From Roseburia hominis (lineage in GTDB: Bacteria; Bacillota; Clostridia; Lachnospirales; Lachnospiraceae): a DNA stretch of 47,176 nucleotides. Location of the stretch: the NCBI RefSeq assembly GCF_021531695.1, contig NZ_JADYUI010000022.1, positions 1 to 47,176 of the forward strand, read 5' to 3'. The position numbers were made by a program, and so were the translations under genes. The notes below the pieces were generated by a model that was not told the origin of the DNA, searched no databases, and saw nothing but the letters and a program-made list of their open reading frames with translations. This document shows positions 26,364 through 34,597 of the stretch, one piece after another. Numbering within the stretch: position 1 is the first letter of the stretch; each line of letters starts with the position of its first letter.

Positions 26364-26374
26364 TCAGCTATCTA

Positions 26375-27715
26375 TTATAACACACGCCTTATTGTGGTAA
26401 TTGTTCGATATGTCGCACTATTGGTTTTTATTCCCCCCACCGGATATGGCTTTGAACTGCTGGCATTCACAATCTGACCATTACCAATATAAATTCCCAC
26501 ATGCCCGGTGTAACATACAATATCTCCCGGTTGTGCATTCTCATAACTTACCTCCTGTCCACAGCCTGCTAATGCTGCGGAACTGTGTGGAAGACTGATA
26601 CCAAAATGACTATATACGCTCATTACATAACCGGAACAATCTGCTCCGTCTGTCAGGCTCGTTCCACCGCTGACATAAGGATTTCCCACAAACTGCATTG
26701 CATAAGATGCAACGTCCCCTCCATTCACACCGGTCTTATAAGAAGGATTTGCACCTGATGAAGTCGTTTTATCCGTTGTCCCGGATTCCTGCCCTCCTGT
26801 AGCGGCGGTTGCCCCTGCCGAAGTTCCCGTTCCGGTTGTCGTTGTCTGATTTCCTGCCGTAACAGTTGTACTCGTACTAGTGCTATTTGTGTTATTCTTA
26901 TTGCTTTGCTTTTTCTTGGCAGCCTGCGCCGCAAGCATTGCTTCCTGCTGCTTTCTTTGTTCTTCACGAATAATATTATTCTGTTTTTCAATCGTAGCGG
27001 CATACTGCGCTGCCAGGGCTTTTGCATTTTCCAGCTGCGTATTAAAATCTGCCATTTGTCCCTGCTTTTGTGTAATCAGTGCCTGCAAAGACGCTTCCTG
27101 CTCCTCGTAACTTGCCTGTATTTCCTCCAGTTCTGCTTCTTCTCCCTGCACCTGAATCTGTAATTCCTGTACCTGTTGTTGTGTTTCCTGATACTGCGTC
27201 AAAAGATTTCTATCGTATGTATACATAGAATCAACATACTCAACACGATTTACAAAATCTGCTATGTTCTGTGATTCTAAAAGACTCTGCATAAAAGAAG
27301 TGTCTCCATTTTCATACATGAACTGGATACGCAACTTCATATCATCATATTCCTGCTGTGCCTTCTGTGTCGCTTCCACAAGCTGATTATTTACCTCTTC
27401 CAGTTCTGCTTTTTTTGCAACAATTTCATCCTTCAAAATCGCAATATCTACCAGAACCTGGGATAATTCGGCATCCAGCGCATTCATCTCTTTTTGTAAT
27501 TCTGTCTTCTGTGACTGAAGTCCACTGATTTTTTGATTTTCTGCATTCAGACTATTCTCAGCTTCATTTTTCGCATTTTTCGCCTTGGACAACGTAGAAG
27601 CACTTACCGGCATGACACAGGAACCTGTGAATACCAGTACCATACACAGGGCAACTGCTTTCTTATACCTGACTATTATTTTACTCCATAATCTGTCTTT
27701 TGTATTTCTGCTCAT
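26375..27715 (-). CDS. Secreted coiled-coil NlpC/P60 peptidoglycan endopeptidase
   Basis: The 446-aa protein has a long signal peptide (through about residue 40, ending VSASTLSKA). A coiled coil rich in Glu, Gln and Lys follows (about 45-270), then a Ser/Thr/Gly linker (about 270-330) and a C-terminal NlpC/P60 domain with catalytic C360 in GADCSGYV and GHVGIYIGNG. This is the PcsB/CwlO layout, in which the coiled coil is controlled by FtsEX-type complexes. The ATG follows GCAGGAAC. It probably cleaves cell-wall peptide stems during growth or division. Confidence 0.92.
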   Translation of the reverse strand: MSRNTKDRLWSKIIVRYKKAVALCMVLVFTGSCVMPVSASTLSKAKNAKNEAENSLNAENQKISGLQSQKTELQKEMNALDAELSQVLVDIAILKDEIVAKKAELEEVNNQLVEATQKAQQEYDDMKLRIQFMYENGDTSFMQSLLESQNIADFVNRVEYVDSMYTYDRNLLTQYQETQQQVQELQIQVQGEEAELEEIQASYEEQEASLQALITQKQGQMADFNTQLENAKALAAQYAATIEKQNNIIREEQRKQQEAMLAAQAAKKKQSNKNNTNSTSTSTTVTAGNQTTTTGTGTSAGATAATGGQESGTTDKTTSSGANPSYKTGVNGGDVASYAMQFVGNPYVSGGTSLTDGADCSGYVMSVYSHFGISLPHSSAALAGCGQEVSYENAQPGDIVCYTGHVGIYIGNGQIVNASSSKPYPVGGIKTNSATYRTITTIRRVL

Positions 27716-27807
27716 GTTCCTGCTTCTTTCTATTTCATATTTGTACTTTTTCCTATCGTTTTTATCATATCAAAAATTTCTTTTATCAGCAAGAAAATTG
27801 TTTTGCC

Positions 27808-29361
27808 CTATAATGCTTTTACAATTAGTAACTTTTCACCGACTTTCAGATCCTGACCATTGTGCTCATTTGTTTCCAGAATGTTTTCCACCGTTGTATG
27901 ATTTTCCTTTGCAATTTTCCACATAGAATCCTTATCTTTTACAATATAACCTATAATTCCCGGGCATTGCTGCAGTTGTGCAAAATCAAGTTCCTCTTCT
28001 ACCACTTCCTCAATCTTTTGCAAATTTTCTTTTGCAAATGCAATCAAATTTAAATTAAGTACTGCTTTTATTTCTATGCTACTGCCATCTATTAAAATTG
28101 CAGAAAGCTGCTCGATTCCACCTTCCAATTCAATTCTTGCATTTTCTGTCATATTTTCCACTTCAATCAATTGAGAAAACGGAATAATGGCATGATAAGC
28201 ACCAAGTGGAGAGGCATCTTCCGCCGTAACAAATAGCAGCCGGATTTCTATCGTTCCTTCTGCTTCCACTCCTTTTTCTGTTATTGTACTCTTTTCTACT
28301 GCTGCCTTACCGAGGCAGGTACAAATTTGCAAAATGCTTCCCTCTTCTCTTGGGACCAGAAGTCTTTCTGCAACTTTACATTTTGTATAGTTTTTCATCA
28401 AAAGTCTTTCTAACTGACATTCCTGCCGCACCGGAACGATCTGTTTTTTTAAAGAATACAAATCCTCCAATACGTCCATCTCTTCTTCATTCCAGATACG
28501 AATATCCAGCTCAAGAACCAGATCAAGCATAAGCATCCGTTCTTCGCCGTCATAATCCGGTTTGACCGTTAAATCAATCATACCTGGTGTAACCTTAATC
28601 TGAAAAACACTTTCCTCTCCCGGCACACTACATTCCACTTCGCTGCGAATTGGCACAGAATTTTCAATCCATTGCAGATTTTCTTCCTCTGCGCTGCGAT
28701 ATAGGACAAATACCAGCGCCTCTCCGCTAACTTCGATTTTTCCATCCTTTAATTTCGTCTCTATTCCCCGCAATTCAACATTCTTCCACAAAACCTCGGA
28801 TATATTCGGCTTATTCGACGGGAGCAGAATTTCATGTTTAAAACGACAGTTATCCCTCTTTGCCACTAACAATTTTAATATATTGTTCTTATTGATTTTC
28901 TTTTCAATCTCTTCTTCTTCCTCTACATCATAAGCAATCGCCTCATCTCTGAGTGTCTCTGCAACTGCCTCTAATTCCACAAGCGCACGAACACTAAGCT
29001 TTCTGGAATTAATAATACCAATCGACAAATCTTCTATCTGCGTCTTTATTTTTACCGTATCGGACTCTTCTATTCCATCCATGCTAAGACTCTCCTGAAA
29101 CGGTATGCTTCCTTCCACAAAGGCAATACGCATATCAGACTGATCGCTCTTATAAAGTATCCGAAATTCTAACAGGCCTTTCACCATGATATGTCCCGTG
29201 CCTGTTTTTATTTCTTCGATTTTAATGTCACCCTTTTCCTGAATGACCTTGACCACATCCGGCTTATTATCTGAAATATTGAAATCATCATCTACTGTAA
29301 TCTGACTTTCTGCCTGCCCTTTTTTCCAACTTTCATGTATGTATTTTTTCTTTAATACCAA
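27808..29361 (-). CDS. sipL: SipL-like spore coat morphogenetic protein (DUF3794 + LysM)
   Basis: The 517-aa protein has tandem DUF3794 regions. The first opens FNISDNKPDVVKVIQEKGDI and the later ones contain VKPDYDGEERMLMLDLVLELD. A C-terminal LysM domain (YIVKDKDSMWKIAKENHTTV) follows. In Clostridioides difficile SipL docks on SpoIVA during coat assembly. The best start is TTG at 29361, with GGAGGAG 5-6 nt upstream. An ATG 11 codons earlier has no site. The ribosome site is part of the veg terminator stem, which is unusual. Confidence 0.85.
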   Translation of the reverse strand: MVLKKKYIHESWKKGQAESQITVDDDFNISDNKPDVVKVIQEKGDIKIEEIKTGTGHIMVKGLLEFRILYKSDQSDMRIAFVEGSIPFQESLSMDGIEESDTVKIKTQIEDLSIGIINSRKLSVRALVELEAVAETLRDEAIAYDVEEEEEIEKKINKNNILKLLVAKRDNCRFKHEILLPSNKPNISEVLWKNVELRGIETKLKDGKIEVSGEALVFVLYRSAEEENLQWIENSVPIRSEVECSVPGEESVFQIKVTPGMIDLTVKPDYDGEERMLMLDLVLELDIRIWNEEEMDVLEDLYSLKKQIVPVRQECQLERLLMKNYTKCKVAERLLVPREEGSILQICTCLGKAAVEKSTITEKGVEAEGTIEIRLLFVTAEDASPLGAYHAIIPFSQLIEVENMTENARIELEGGIEQLSAILIDGSSIEIKAVLNLNLIAFAKENLQKIEEVVEEELDFAQLQQCPGIIGYIVKDKDSMWKIAKENHTTVENILETNEHNGQDLKVGEKLLIVKAL

Positions 29362-29362
29362 A

Positions 29363-29417
29363 AAAACTCCTCCGTTCCTGAATATCTGTAACATAATATT
29401 CCAAACAGAGGAGTTTT
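29363..29417 (-). terminator. veg terminator overlapping the sipL ribosome site
   Basis: On the minus strand AAAACTCCTC (29417-29408) pairs perfectly with GAGGAGTTTT (29372-29363), with three more pairs inside, followed by TTT. The 3' arm is the GGAGGAG ribosome site of sipL and the U run leads into its TTG start codon. Confidence 0.75.
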
Positions 29418-29429
29418 ATTCATTTTTAT

Positions 29430-29672
29430 TTAACATAATTTCATTCTAATATCTCTGGTAATCACATCTGTGTAACTAAATGACAGAAGCTGAGGTGGAT
29501 TTGCCTCATTACGATCTTCTACTAACACAGTAAAAACACTTGGATATGCTTTCTGGATGACTCCTTCCTGCACATCGATTTTATTTCTTCCCCGATCGAG
29601 CTGAATCATAACTCTGTTTCCACATTGCTGATGAATTGAAGATCTTACTTTACTAATATCTGATTGTTGCAT
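29430..29672 (-). CDS. veg: Veg protein (small beta-barrel, biofilm/sporulation-linked)
   Basis: The 80-aa protein matches the Veg family: MQQSDISKVRSSIHQQCGNR, then VMIQLDRGRNKIDVQEGVI and YPSVFTVLVED, ending with SFSYTDVITRDIRM. In Bacillus subtilis Veg is abundant and influences biofilm gene expression and spore outgrowth. A GGAGG site precedes the ATG and a near-perfect promoter lies 30 nt further up. It is followed by sipL with a terminator in between. Confidence 0.95.
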   Translation of the reverse strand: MQQSDISKVRSSIHQQCGNRVMIQLDRGRNKIDVQEGVIQKAYPSVFTVLVEDRNEANPPQLLSFSYTDVITRDIRMKLC

Positions 29673-29703
29673 AACTTATACCTCCCTACTCTACCCATGG
29701 TTT

Positions 29704-29732
29704 AGTATAGCACTGTGTTAAAGTACTGTCAA
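29704..29732 (-). promoter_or_regulatory. veg promoter
   Basis: TTGACA (29727-29732) and TATACT (29704-29709) on the minus strand are separated by 17 bp, with the start about 25 nt before veg. A strong promoter matches the known high expression of veg in relatives. Confidence 0.8.
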
Positions 29733-29783
29733 GAAAATATTTTGAAAATCAAAGTATTTTGTAACAGTTCAGCCATAACTGTT

Positions 29784-29822
29784 ATCATGTGTGAATCATG
29801 CTTGCATGTTTGAACACATGAT
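29784..29822. other. Structured intergenic dyads between the PrcB-like gene and veg
   Basis: ATCATGTGT (29784-29792) and ACACATGAT (29814-29822) are perfect 9-bp complements. Just to the left, AACAGTT and AACTGTT (29763-29782) form another dyad, and ACTGTTA recurs on the right. The cluster could end the PrcB-like transcript or bind a regulator. No U run supports a standard terminator. Confidence 0.4.
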
Positions 29823-29838
29823 GACTGTTATGTATTTT

Positions 29839-30264
29839 TCATTCAAATATCACGTTCTTGTTTTGTTTTACTGTCTTTAACACAATATATGGGAAACTGG
29901 GACTTTTTGCTTTGTTTTCTATTTTACCGGGACCAAGTAGTTCCGTATAACAGTAAACAGCATTTTTTGTCAGATAGAAATCTTTCACGGCAATACTATA
30001 TCCACCTGTTTCCTGTTCTCCGTAACCTCTGGCAATATAAAGTGCATTTTCCGTTTCATAGGTTACTTTAAACTCCGCTGCCTGCTTTTCTTCTATCGTG
30101 GCAAGCAGTTCCTCAGGAATATCCTCTTTTTCCACAATGGTATATTCTAAATCTGCAACTTTATCTGTCTTTTCTTCCTGCACACAGGCACACGTTCCCA
30201 GTAAAAACAGCATCATTAAAAATATTCCGGCTCTTTTTTTCAAAACTAATTCATTCCCATACAA
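29839..30264 (-). CDS. PrcB C-terminal domain-like secreted protein
   Basis: The 141-aa protein has an N-terminal hydrophobic signal (residues 12-27) ending LLGTCACVQEE. The cysteine may be lipid-modified, although the box is not a canonical lipobox. The C-terminal half has the PrcB-type pattern GGYSIAVKDFYLTKNAVYC, GPG and SFPYIVLKTV. Treponema PrcB is part of a protease complex, but the role here is unknown. GAGG lies before the ATG. Confidence 0.7.
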   Translation of the reverse strand: MYGNELVLKKRAGIFLMMLFLLGTCACVQEEKTDKVADLEYTIVEKEDIPEELLATIEEKQAAEFKVTYETENALYIARGYGEQETGGYSIAVKDFYLTKNAVYCYTELLGPGKIENKAKSPSFPYIVLKTVKQNKNVIFE

Positions 30265-30312
30265 TCCTCATGATATTCTATGCAATGAATCGTAAGTTTA
30301 TGCATCAAAAGG

Positions 30313-30341
30313 TTGTATTTCCGCACTCTGATATGTATAAT
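30313..30341 (+). promoter_or_regulatory. plsC promoter
   Basis: TTGTAT (30313-30318) and a perfect TATAAT (30336-30341) are separated by 17 bp, leaving a leader of about 100 nt before plsC. The leader shows no clear structure. Confidence 0.6.
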
Positions 30342-30449
30342 AGATAAGGCAATAAGCAAAATGAACAAATCTTAACGCTTAAGGCATCATTCCAAAGAAA
30401 TCAAATTTCGCATATTTTAAATTTCAGTTACAAGGAAAGGATTTTTATT

Positions 30450-31187
30450 ATGATACGAGCAATACTTGCAATACTTTTCGCAGTTTTATATCTGATTCTT
30501 GGTATTCCGGTTCTTATTATAGAATGGATGATCGGAAAATTCAACAAAAGGGCCATGGATATCAGTTCTCTTCGCATGGTACAGTGGGCATTTCGCGTAA
30601 TTATGTTTATCTGCGGTGTAAAACTTACGGTAAAAGGCGATGAGAATGTTCCAAAAGATGAACCGGTACTATACATCTGTAATCATAAGAGTTACTTTGA
30701 TATTATCATCACTTATTCCAGATGCCCGAATCTGACCGGATATATCTCTAAAGATACACTTGGTAAGGTTCCTCTTCTTAATATCTGGATGAAACGTCTT
30801 TATTGTCTGTTCTTAGACCGCAAAGACATCAAACAGGGATTAAAGACCATTTTAACTGCGATTGATTATGTAAAACAGGGCGTTTCCATGTGTATCTTCC
30901 CGGAAGGCACAAGAAACACCAGTGAAAATCTTCTGCTTCCTTTTAAAGGCGGAAGCTTTAAGATTGCCGAGAAAACAAATTGTACGATTATTCCAATGGC
31001 GATTACAAATTCAGCGGATATCCTGGAAAACCATTTCCCAAAGGTAAAACCAACACATGTTATATTACAATACGGAAAACCAATTCATTTAAAAGATCTC
31101 TCAAAGGATGAGCAAAAGCACCTTGCTTCCTATGTTCAAAAGGATATTGAAGCACTTTTACTGGATAACCAGACTATGCTTTCTTAA
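30450..31187 (+). CDS. plsC: 1-acyl-sn-glycerol-3-phosphate acyltransferase
   Basis: PlsC makes phosphatidic acid from lysophosphatidic acid at the membrane. The 245-aa protein has an N-terminal membrane helix (about 5-28), the catalytic NHKSYFD box (H79, D84) and the substrate motif FPEGTR, followed by PFKGGSFKIA. AAGGAAAGG lies upstream of the ATG. It stands alone with its own promoter and terminator. Confidence 0.93.
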   Translation: MIRAILAILFAVLYLILGIPVLIIEWMIGKFNKRAMDISSLRMVQWAFRVIMFICGVKLTVKGDENVPKDEPVLYICNHKSYFDIIITYSRCPNLTGYISKDTLGKVPLLNIWMKRLYCLFLDRKDIKQGLKTILTAIDYVKQGVSMCIFPEGTRNTSENLLLPFKGGSFKIAEKTNCTIIPMAITNSADILENHFPKVKPTHVILQYGKPIHLKDLSKDEQKHLASYVQKDIEALLLDNQTMLS

Positions 31188-31190
31188 AAA

Positions 31191-31227
31191 AGAGAAGCAC
31201 CGGAGCACTATCTCCCGATGCTTCTTT
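31191..31227 (+). terminator. plsC terminator
   Basis: AGAAGCA pairs with TGCTTCT around an interior GG/CC pair, followed by TTTTTTCTTTTTT. It begins 4 nt after the plsC stop. Confidence 0.85.
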
Positions 31228-31264
31228 TTTCTTTTTTGCTGTTTCAGTCAAGACCTGCTTTTTC

Positions 31265-32242
31265 TTATCTTTGCAAGGAAAACATTTCCCTCACTGCTGC
31301 TTCATATTCAATCAAACTGTTCGCTTTCTTTATCTTTTTTGCTGCTTTTTCCTGGTCTTCAAATTGAAATTGCAAATACATCCAAAGCTCTTTCATCTTA
31401 AACAGTACATTTTTGTCACCGGACATCACACTCTTATAATCAGAAAGCAACCTGTCATGAAATGCAAGCAGCTTTTGCTTATCCATAACCTTTTCCTCTG
31501 AAAATGCATCGCCTGCAAGCTCTTTTATGAGCCACGGGGTTTTCAAAACACCTCTTCCCAGCATGACAGCAGAAACATCCATCAGACTTTCCTCCTTGTC
31601 ATCTTCCGATTTCCACTCTTTTATGTGGTTTACATAATCTTCTTTTGAACAAATATCACCATTGTAGCATAAAGGATTTTTACTGTATTTTCTTGCATAA
31701 TGAAAAATCTCCCTATGCGGTTTTCCCTGATACAACTCCTTTTGCACACGAGGATGGATAATTAGTTCTTCTAATGGATATTGGTTATAGATTTCCAACA
31801 ATTCATAAAATTCTTCCGGTTCTTCCACACCAATCCGCGTTTTTAAGGAAATCTTTCCTTCGGTCTTTTCAAAAATCTCCTCTAAAAACGCATCCAGTTC
31901 GTCCTTTTTTGCCAAAAATCCGGCACCTCTGCCTTTTGATACCACCGTGCCGGACGGACAGCCAAGATTAATATTGATTTCTTCATAACCAAGTGCCCGC
32001 AAATCCTTTTCTATCCTAAGGAAATCAGAAACATTGTTGGTTAAAATCTGTGGCACTGCATACAAATCTTTATTGTGCTCCGGTAAAATATCATTTTTTT
32101 CTTTGGCATTAAAACTCCGCTTTGTGTGCGGCGCAAGAAACGGCATAAAATATTTATCAATACCGGTTCCGTAAAAATCATGCAAAGCATTGCGGTAAAT
32201 ATAGCCCGTAATGCCCTCAAGTGGTGCAAGATAAAACTTCAT
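31265..32242 (-). CDS. dus: tRNA-dihydrouridine synthase
   Basis: This FMN enzyme reduces uridines in tRNA. The 325-aa protein begins MKFYLAPLEGITGYIYRNA and has the catalytic-cysteine motif NINLGCPSGTVVSKGRGAGFL. It also has the later LIIHPRVQKELYQGKPH and YNGDICSKEDYV motifs, in place of the classical HGRT version. This Clostridial subgroup is not easily assigned to DusA, B or C. I choose ATG 32242, with AAGG upstream; the frame could open at a TTG at 32269, overlapping the previous gene. Confidence 0.9.
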   Translation of the reverse strand: MKFYLAPLEGITGYIYRNALHDFYGTGIDKYFMPFLAPHTKRSFNAKEKNDILPEHNKDLYAVPQILTNNVSDFLRIEKDLRALGYEEININLGCPSGTVVSKGRGAGFLAKKDELDAFLEEIFEKTEGKISLKTRIGVEEPEEFYELLEIYNQYPLEELIIHPRVQKELYQGKPHREIFHYARKYSKNPLCYNGDICSKEDYVNHIKEWKSEDDKEESLMDVSAVMLGRGVLKTPWLIKELAGDAFSEEKVMDKQKLLAFHDRLLSDYKSVMSGDKNVLFKMKELWMYLQFQFEDQEKAAKKIKKANSLIEYEAAVREMFSLQR

Positions 32243-32261
32243 AACCTTTTTCCTTCTCTGT

Positions 32262-33134
32262 TTACTCAACCAATTCAGCGTTCAAATATGCCGCAGAATC
32301 CTTTATCGTTTCCATCTGATTTTTTGCTCCAAAATGTTCAATTGCAAAATAGCCATCATAATCACTTTTCTGCAAATCCAGAATTGTCTTTTCCATCGGC
32401 ATATAACCACTTCCCACCGCAACAGTTGCAAGACCTTTATTTACCTTTGTGGTCAGATATTTTAACTTTTTCTCTCTTCCTCTGTCCTTACAATGCATAT
32501 GTACAATATAAGGTTTCAACAGCTCATATGCTTCCCATGCATCTTCATCACTATATGCAAAATTTCCGCTGTCAAAGGTGTAGCGAAGTCCCGGAACCTG
32601 CTCCATAAAGTATTTTAACTCCCGCATTCGCCGATAAGGTGCCAATTTATAATCAAAATCTTCTAACGTAACAAAGAGTGTTTTCTCCCCTGCTGCTTTT
32701 TGATTCGCATAAGCAACTAATTCCGTCAGATTTTCTTTCATACGCCGGATTTTCTGATTATGTTCCATATACTCATACAAAGCTGTTTCCGTATCTTTGT
32801 ATTTTGTAAGCTGTTTTTCTTCACCGGCAGAAACAAATCCCGGAACCACCAGTATTTTTTCTGCCCCTACTTCAAGTGCAAGCTCTACATGTTCCTTCGC
32901 ATAAGCTAAATCTGGTTTATTTCCCCAGTTATAAAATTCATAAATATTACTAATGCAAAGTCCTGCATTGTTTAGTTCTTCTAATATTTGTTCTTTTTTT
33001 TCTCTAAGGCAGGAAAAATTAATCTCGACTCCCGTAATTCCTGCATCTTTTACTTCTTTTAAGAGCTCTCTCATCGGGCGGCCACTTTGTTGTTCTGCTT
33101 CTTTGATATGATCATAAAAAACGGATATTCTCAC
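32262..33134 (-). CDS. Sugar phosphate isomerase/epimerase (xylose isomerase-like TIM barrel)
   Basis: The 290-aa TIM-barrel protein carries the expected metal ligands: E in FVTLEDFDYKL, D in YTFDSGNF, H in VHMHCKDR and E in FAIEHFGAK. Substrates in this family range from inosose to sugar epimers and cannot be deduced. The start is GTG at 33134, which overlaps the stop of the ThuA gene in a GTGA, so the two are translationally coupled. The ThuA partner suggests breakdown of a sugar or disaccharide derivative. Confidence 0.87.
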   Translation of the reverse strand: MRISVFYDHIKEAEQQSGRPMRELLKEVKDAGITGVEINFSCLREKKEQILEELNNAGLCISNIYEFYNWGNKPDLAYAKEHVELALEVGAEKILVVPGFVSAGEEKQLTKYKDTETALYEYMEHNQKIRRMKENLTELVAYANQKAAGEKTLFVTLEDFDYKLAPYRRMRELKYFMEQVPGLRYTFDSGNFAYSDEDAWEAYELLKPYIVHMHCKDRGREKKLKYLTTKVNKGLATVAVGSGYMPMEKTILDLQKSDYDGYFAIEHFGAKNQMETIKDSAAYLNAELVE

Positions 33135-33832
33135 TGTCCCACACACTCCAAATCACTTTCTTTTCGTACAACCGGATTTACAAATCTTACCGCATTTTTA
33201 ATAATTTTTTGAATGTTCTTATCATAATAAATCGGATATTCCTCATGTCCCGGTTGAAAATAAAAAATCTTGCCATAACCACGTGTAAACGTACAACCGC
33301 TTCTGAATACGTTCCCTCCGGAAAACCAGCCGGCAAAAACAACATCATCCGGTTTTGGAATATCAAAAAATTCTCCATACATCTCTTCCATCGGAAGTTC
33401 GATGACTTCCGGTACCCCTTCTGCGATTGGATGCGTCGGATTCACACACCAGAGACGTTCCGTCTCTCCATGGTGCCATTTTAACGTCATGGAAGTACCA
33501 AGCAAGGTCTTCATCACTTTGGAATAATGTGCAGAATGCAACGCAACCAGTCCCATTCCACGAAGCACGTGCTTTTTCACACGCAATGCCACTTCATCTG
33601 AAAATTCATCCTGCCTTGCATGGCTCCAAAAAATCAACACGTCCGTATCGGACAACACTTCTTCACTAAGGCCATGTTCCTTTTCTTCAAAGGTAGCCGT
33701 CCGTACCATAATATCAGAATCTTCTTTTAAAAAATTTGCAATGCAGGTATGAATTCCCTGCGGATAAACCTTTTTTACTTCTTCATATTCTTTTTCATGA
33801 ACAAATTCATTATAAATCGTAACTCGTATCAT
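33131..33832 (-). CDS. ThuA family protein (trehalose utilisation-like)
   Basis: This 233-aa protein has the class I glutamine-amidotransferase-like fold of ThuA. It shows VTIYNEFVHEKEYEEV, DVLIFWSHARQDEFS, GLVALHSAHYSKV and TFTRGYGKIFYFQPGHEEYP. ThuA supports trehalose and sucrose use in rhizobia, and homologues often sit beside sugar isomerases, as here. I take the ATG at 33832, which overlaps the SDR stop (ATGA); an ATG two codons earlier is an alternative. Biochemical activity is unknown. Confidence 0.88.
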   Translation of the reverse strand: MIRVTIYNEFVHEKEYEEVKKVYPQGIHTCIANFLKEDSDIMVRTATFEEKEHGLSEEVLSDTDVLIFWSHARQDEFSDEVALRVKKHVLRGMGLVALHSAHYSKVMKTLLGTSMTLKWHHGETERLWCVNPTHPIAEGVPEVIELPMEEMYGEFFDIPKPDDVVFAGWFSGGNVFRSGCTFTRGYGKIFYFQPGHEEYPIYYDKNIQKIIKNAVRFVNPVVRKESDLECVGQ

Positions 33833-34590
33833 TTGCATTTTGCCTGCCTTTCTTTTATGACTGCAATCACGCGAAGCTTTATCCCGGAAGGAACGAATCG
33901 CGCCATACGATTCCAAAATCCCGGAATAATCACGTCTTTTTTCTTTTTCATCTTTCGATATGCATAGACCGCCACTTGTTCCGGTGTCATCGCACCCTTC
34001 GGCGTTTTTGTCCCTGCCTTTTTAAAAAAATCTGTTCCTGTTGTTCCGGGGCAAAGTGTACTGATACTAACACCCGCTTTTTTTGCCTCATACCGCACTC
34101 CCCGGCTATAATGATACAAAAATGCTTTCGTCGCATAATAACTGCTGTTATAAGGTCCCGGCTGAAATGCTCCGACCGATGCCACATTCAAAATATATCC
34201 GCATCCAGCCCTTTTCATTTCCGGCAAAAAAAGCTTTACCAGTTTTACCGGAGTCATCATATTTAAAATCAACATTGCTTCTTCTTTATCCATTGCAATC
34301 TCTTCTGTCTTTCCAAGAAGTCCAAAACCGGCATTGTTTACAAGATAAGTAATTCTTATTTTTCTTTCTTTTAGCTGCAAAAAAAGTTCTTCTGCCGCCC
34401 GTTCTCCTGCCAGATTCTTTTCATAAACCTCAATTGGTACATTATAATTTGCAAGAAGCTTCTCTTCTGCTTTTTTTAAATGCTCCATGTTAGAAGAAAC
34501 TAACACAAGTGCTTTTCCATCTTTGGCAAAACATTCTGCCAATGCGTATCCGATTCCTCCGGTAGCTCCGGTAATTAATGCGTATTCCAT
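33829..34590 (-). CDS. Short-chain dehydrogenase/reductase
   Basis: The 253-aa Rossmann protein has the NAD(P)-binding TGATGGIG motif (residues 7-14), NNAGFG, the catalytic serine in LNVASVGA and the YxxxK pair in SYYATKAF. AGGAG precedes the ATG at 34590, 7 nt after the SulP gene. It overlaps ThuA by four nucleotides. The substrate is unknown; the coupling with a sugar isomerase and ThuA points to a sugar or polyol intermediate. Confidence 0.9.
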   Translation of the reverse strand: MEYALITGATGGIGYALAECFAKDGKALVLVSSNMEHLKKAEEKLLANYNVPIEVYEKNLAGERAAEELFLQLKERKIRITYLVNNAGFGLLGKTEEIAMDKEEAMLILNMMTPVKLVKLFLPEMKRAGCGYILNVASVGAFQPGPYNSSYYATKAFLYHYSRGVRYEAKKAGVSISTLCPGTTGTDFFKKAGTKTPKGAMTPEQVAVYAYRKMKKKKDVIIPGFWNRMARFVPSGIKLRVIAVIKERQAKCK

Positions 34591-34597
34591 CTTTTTT

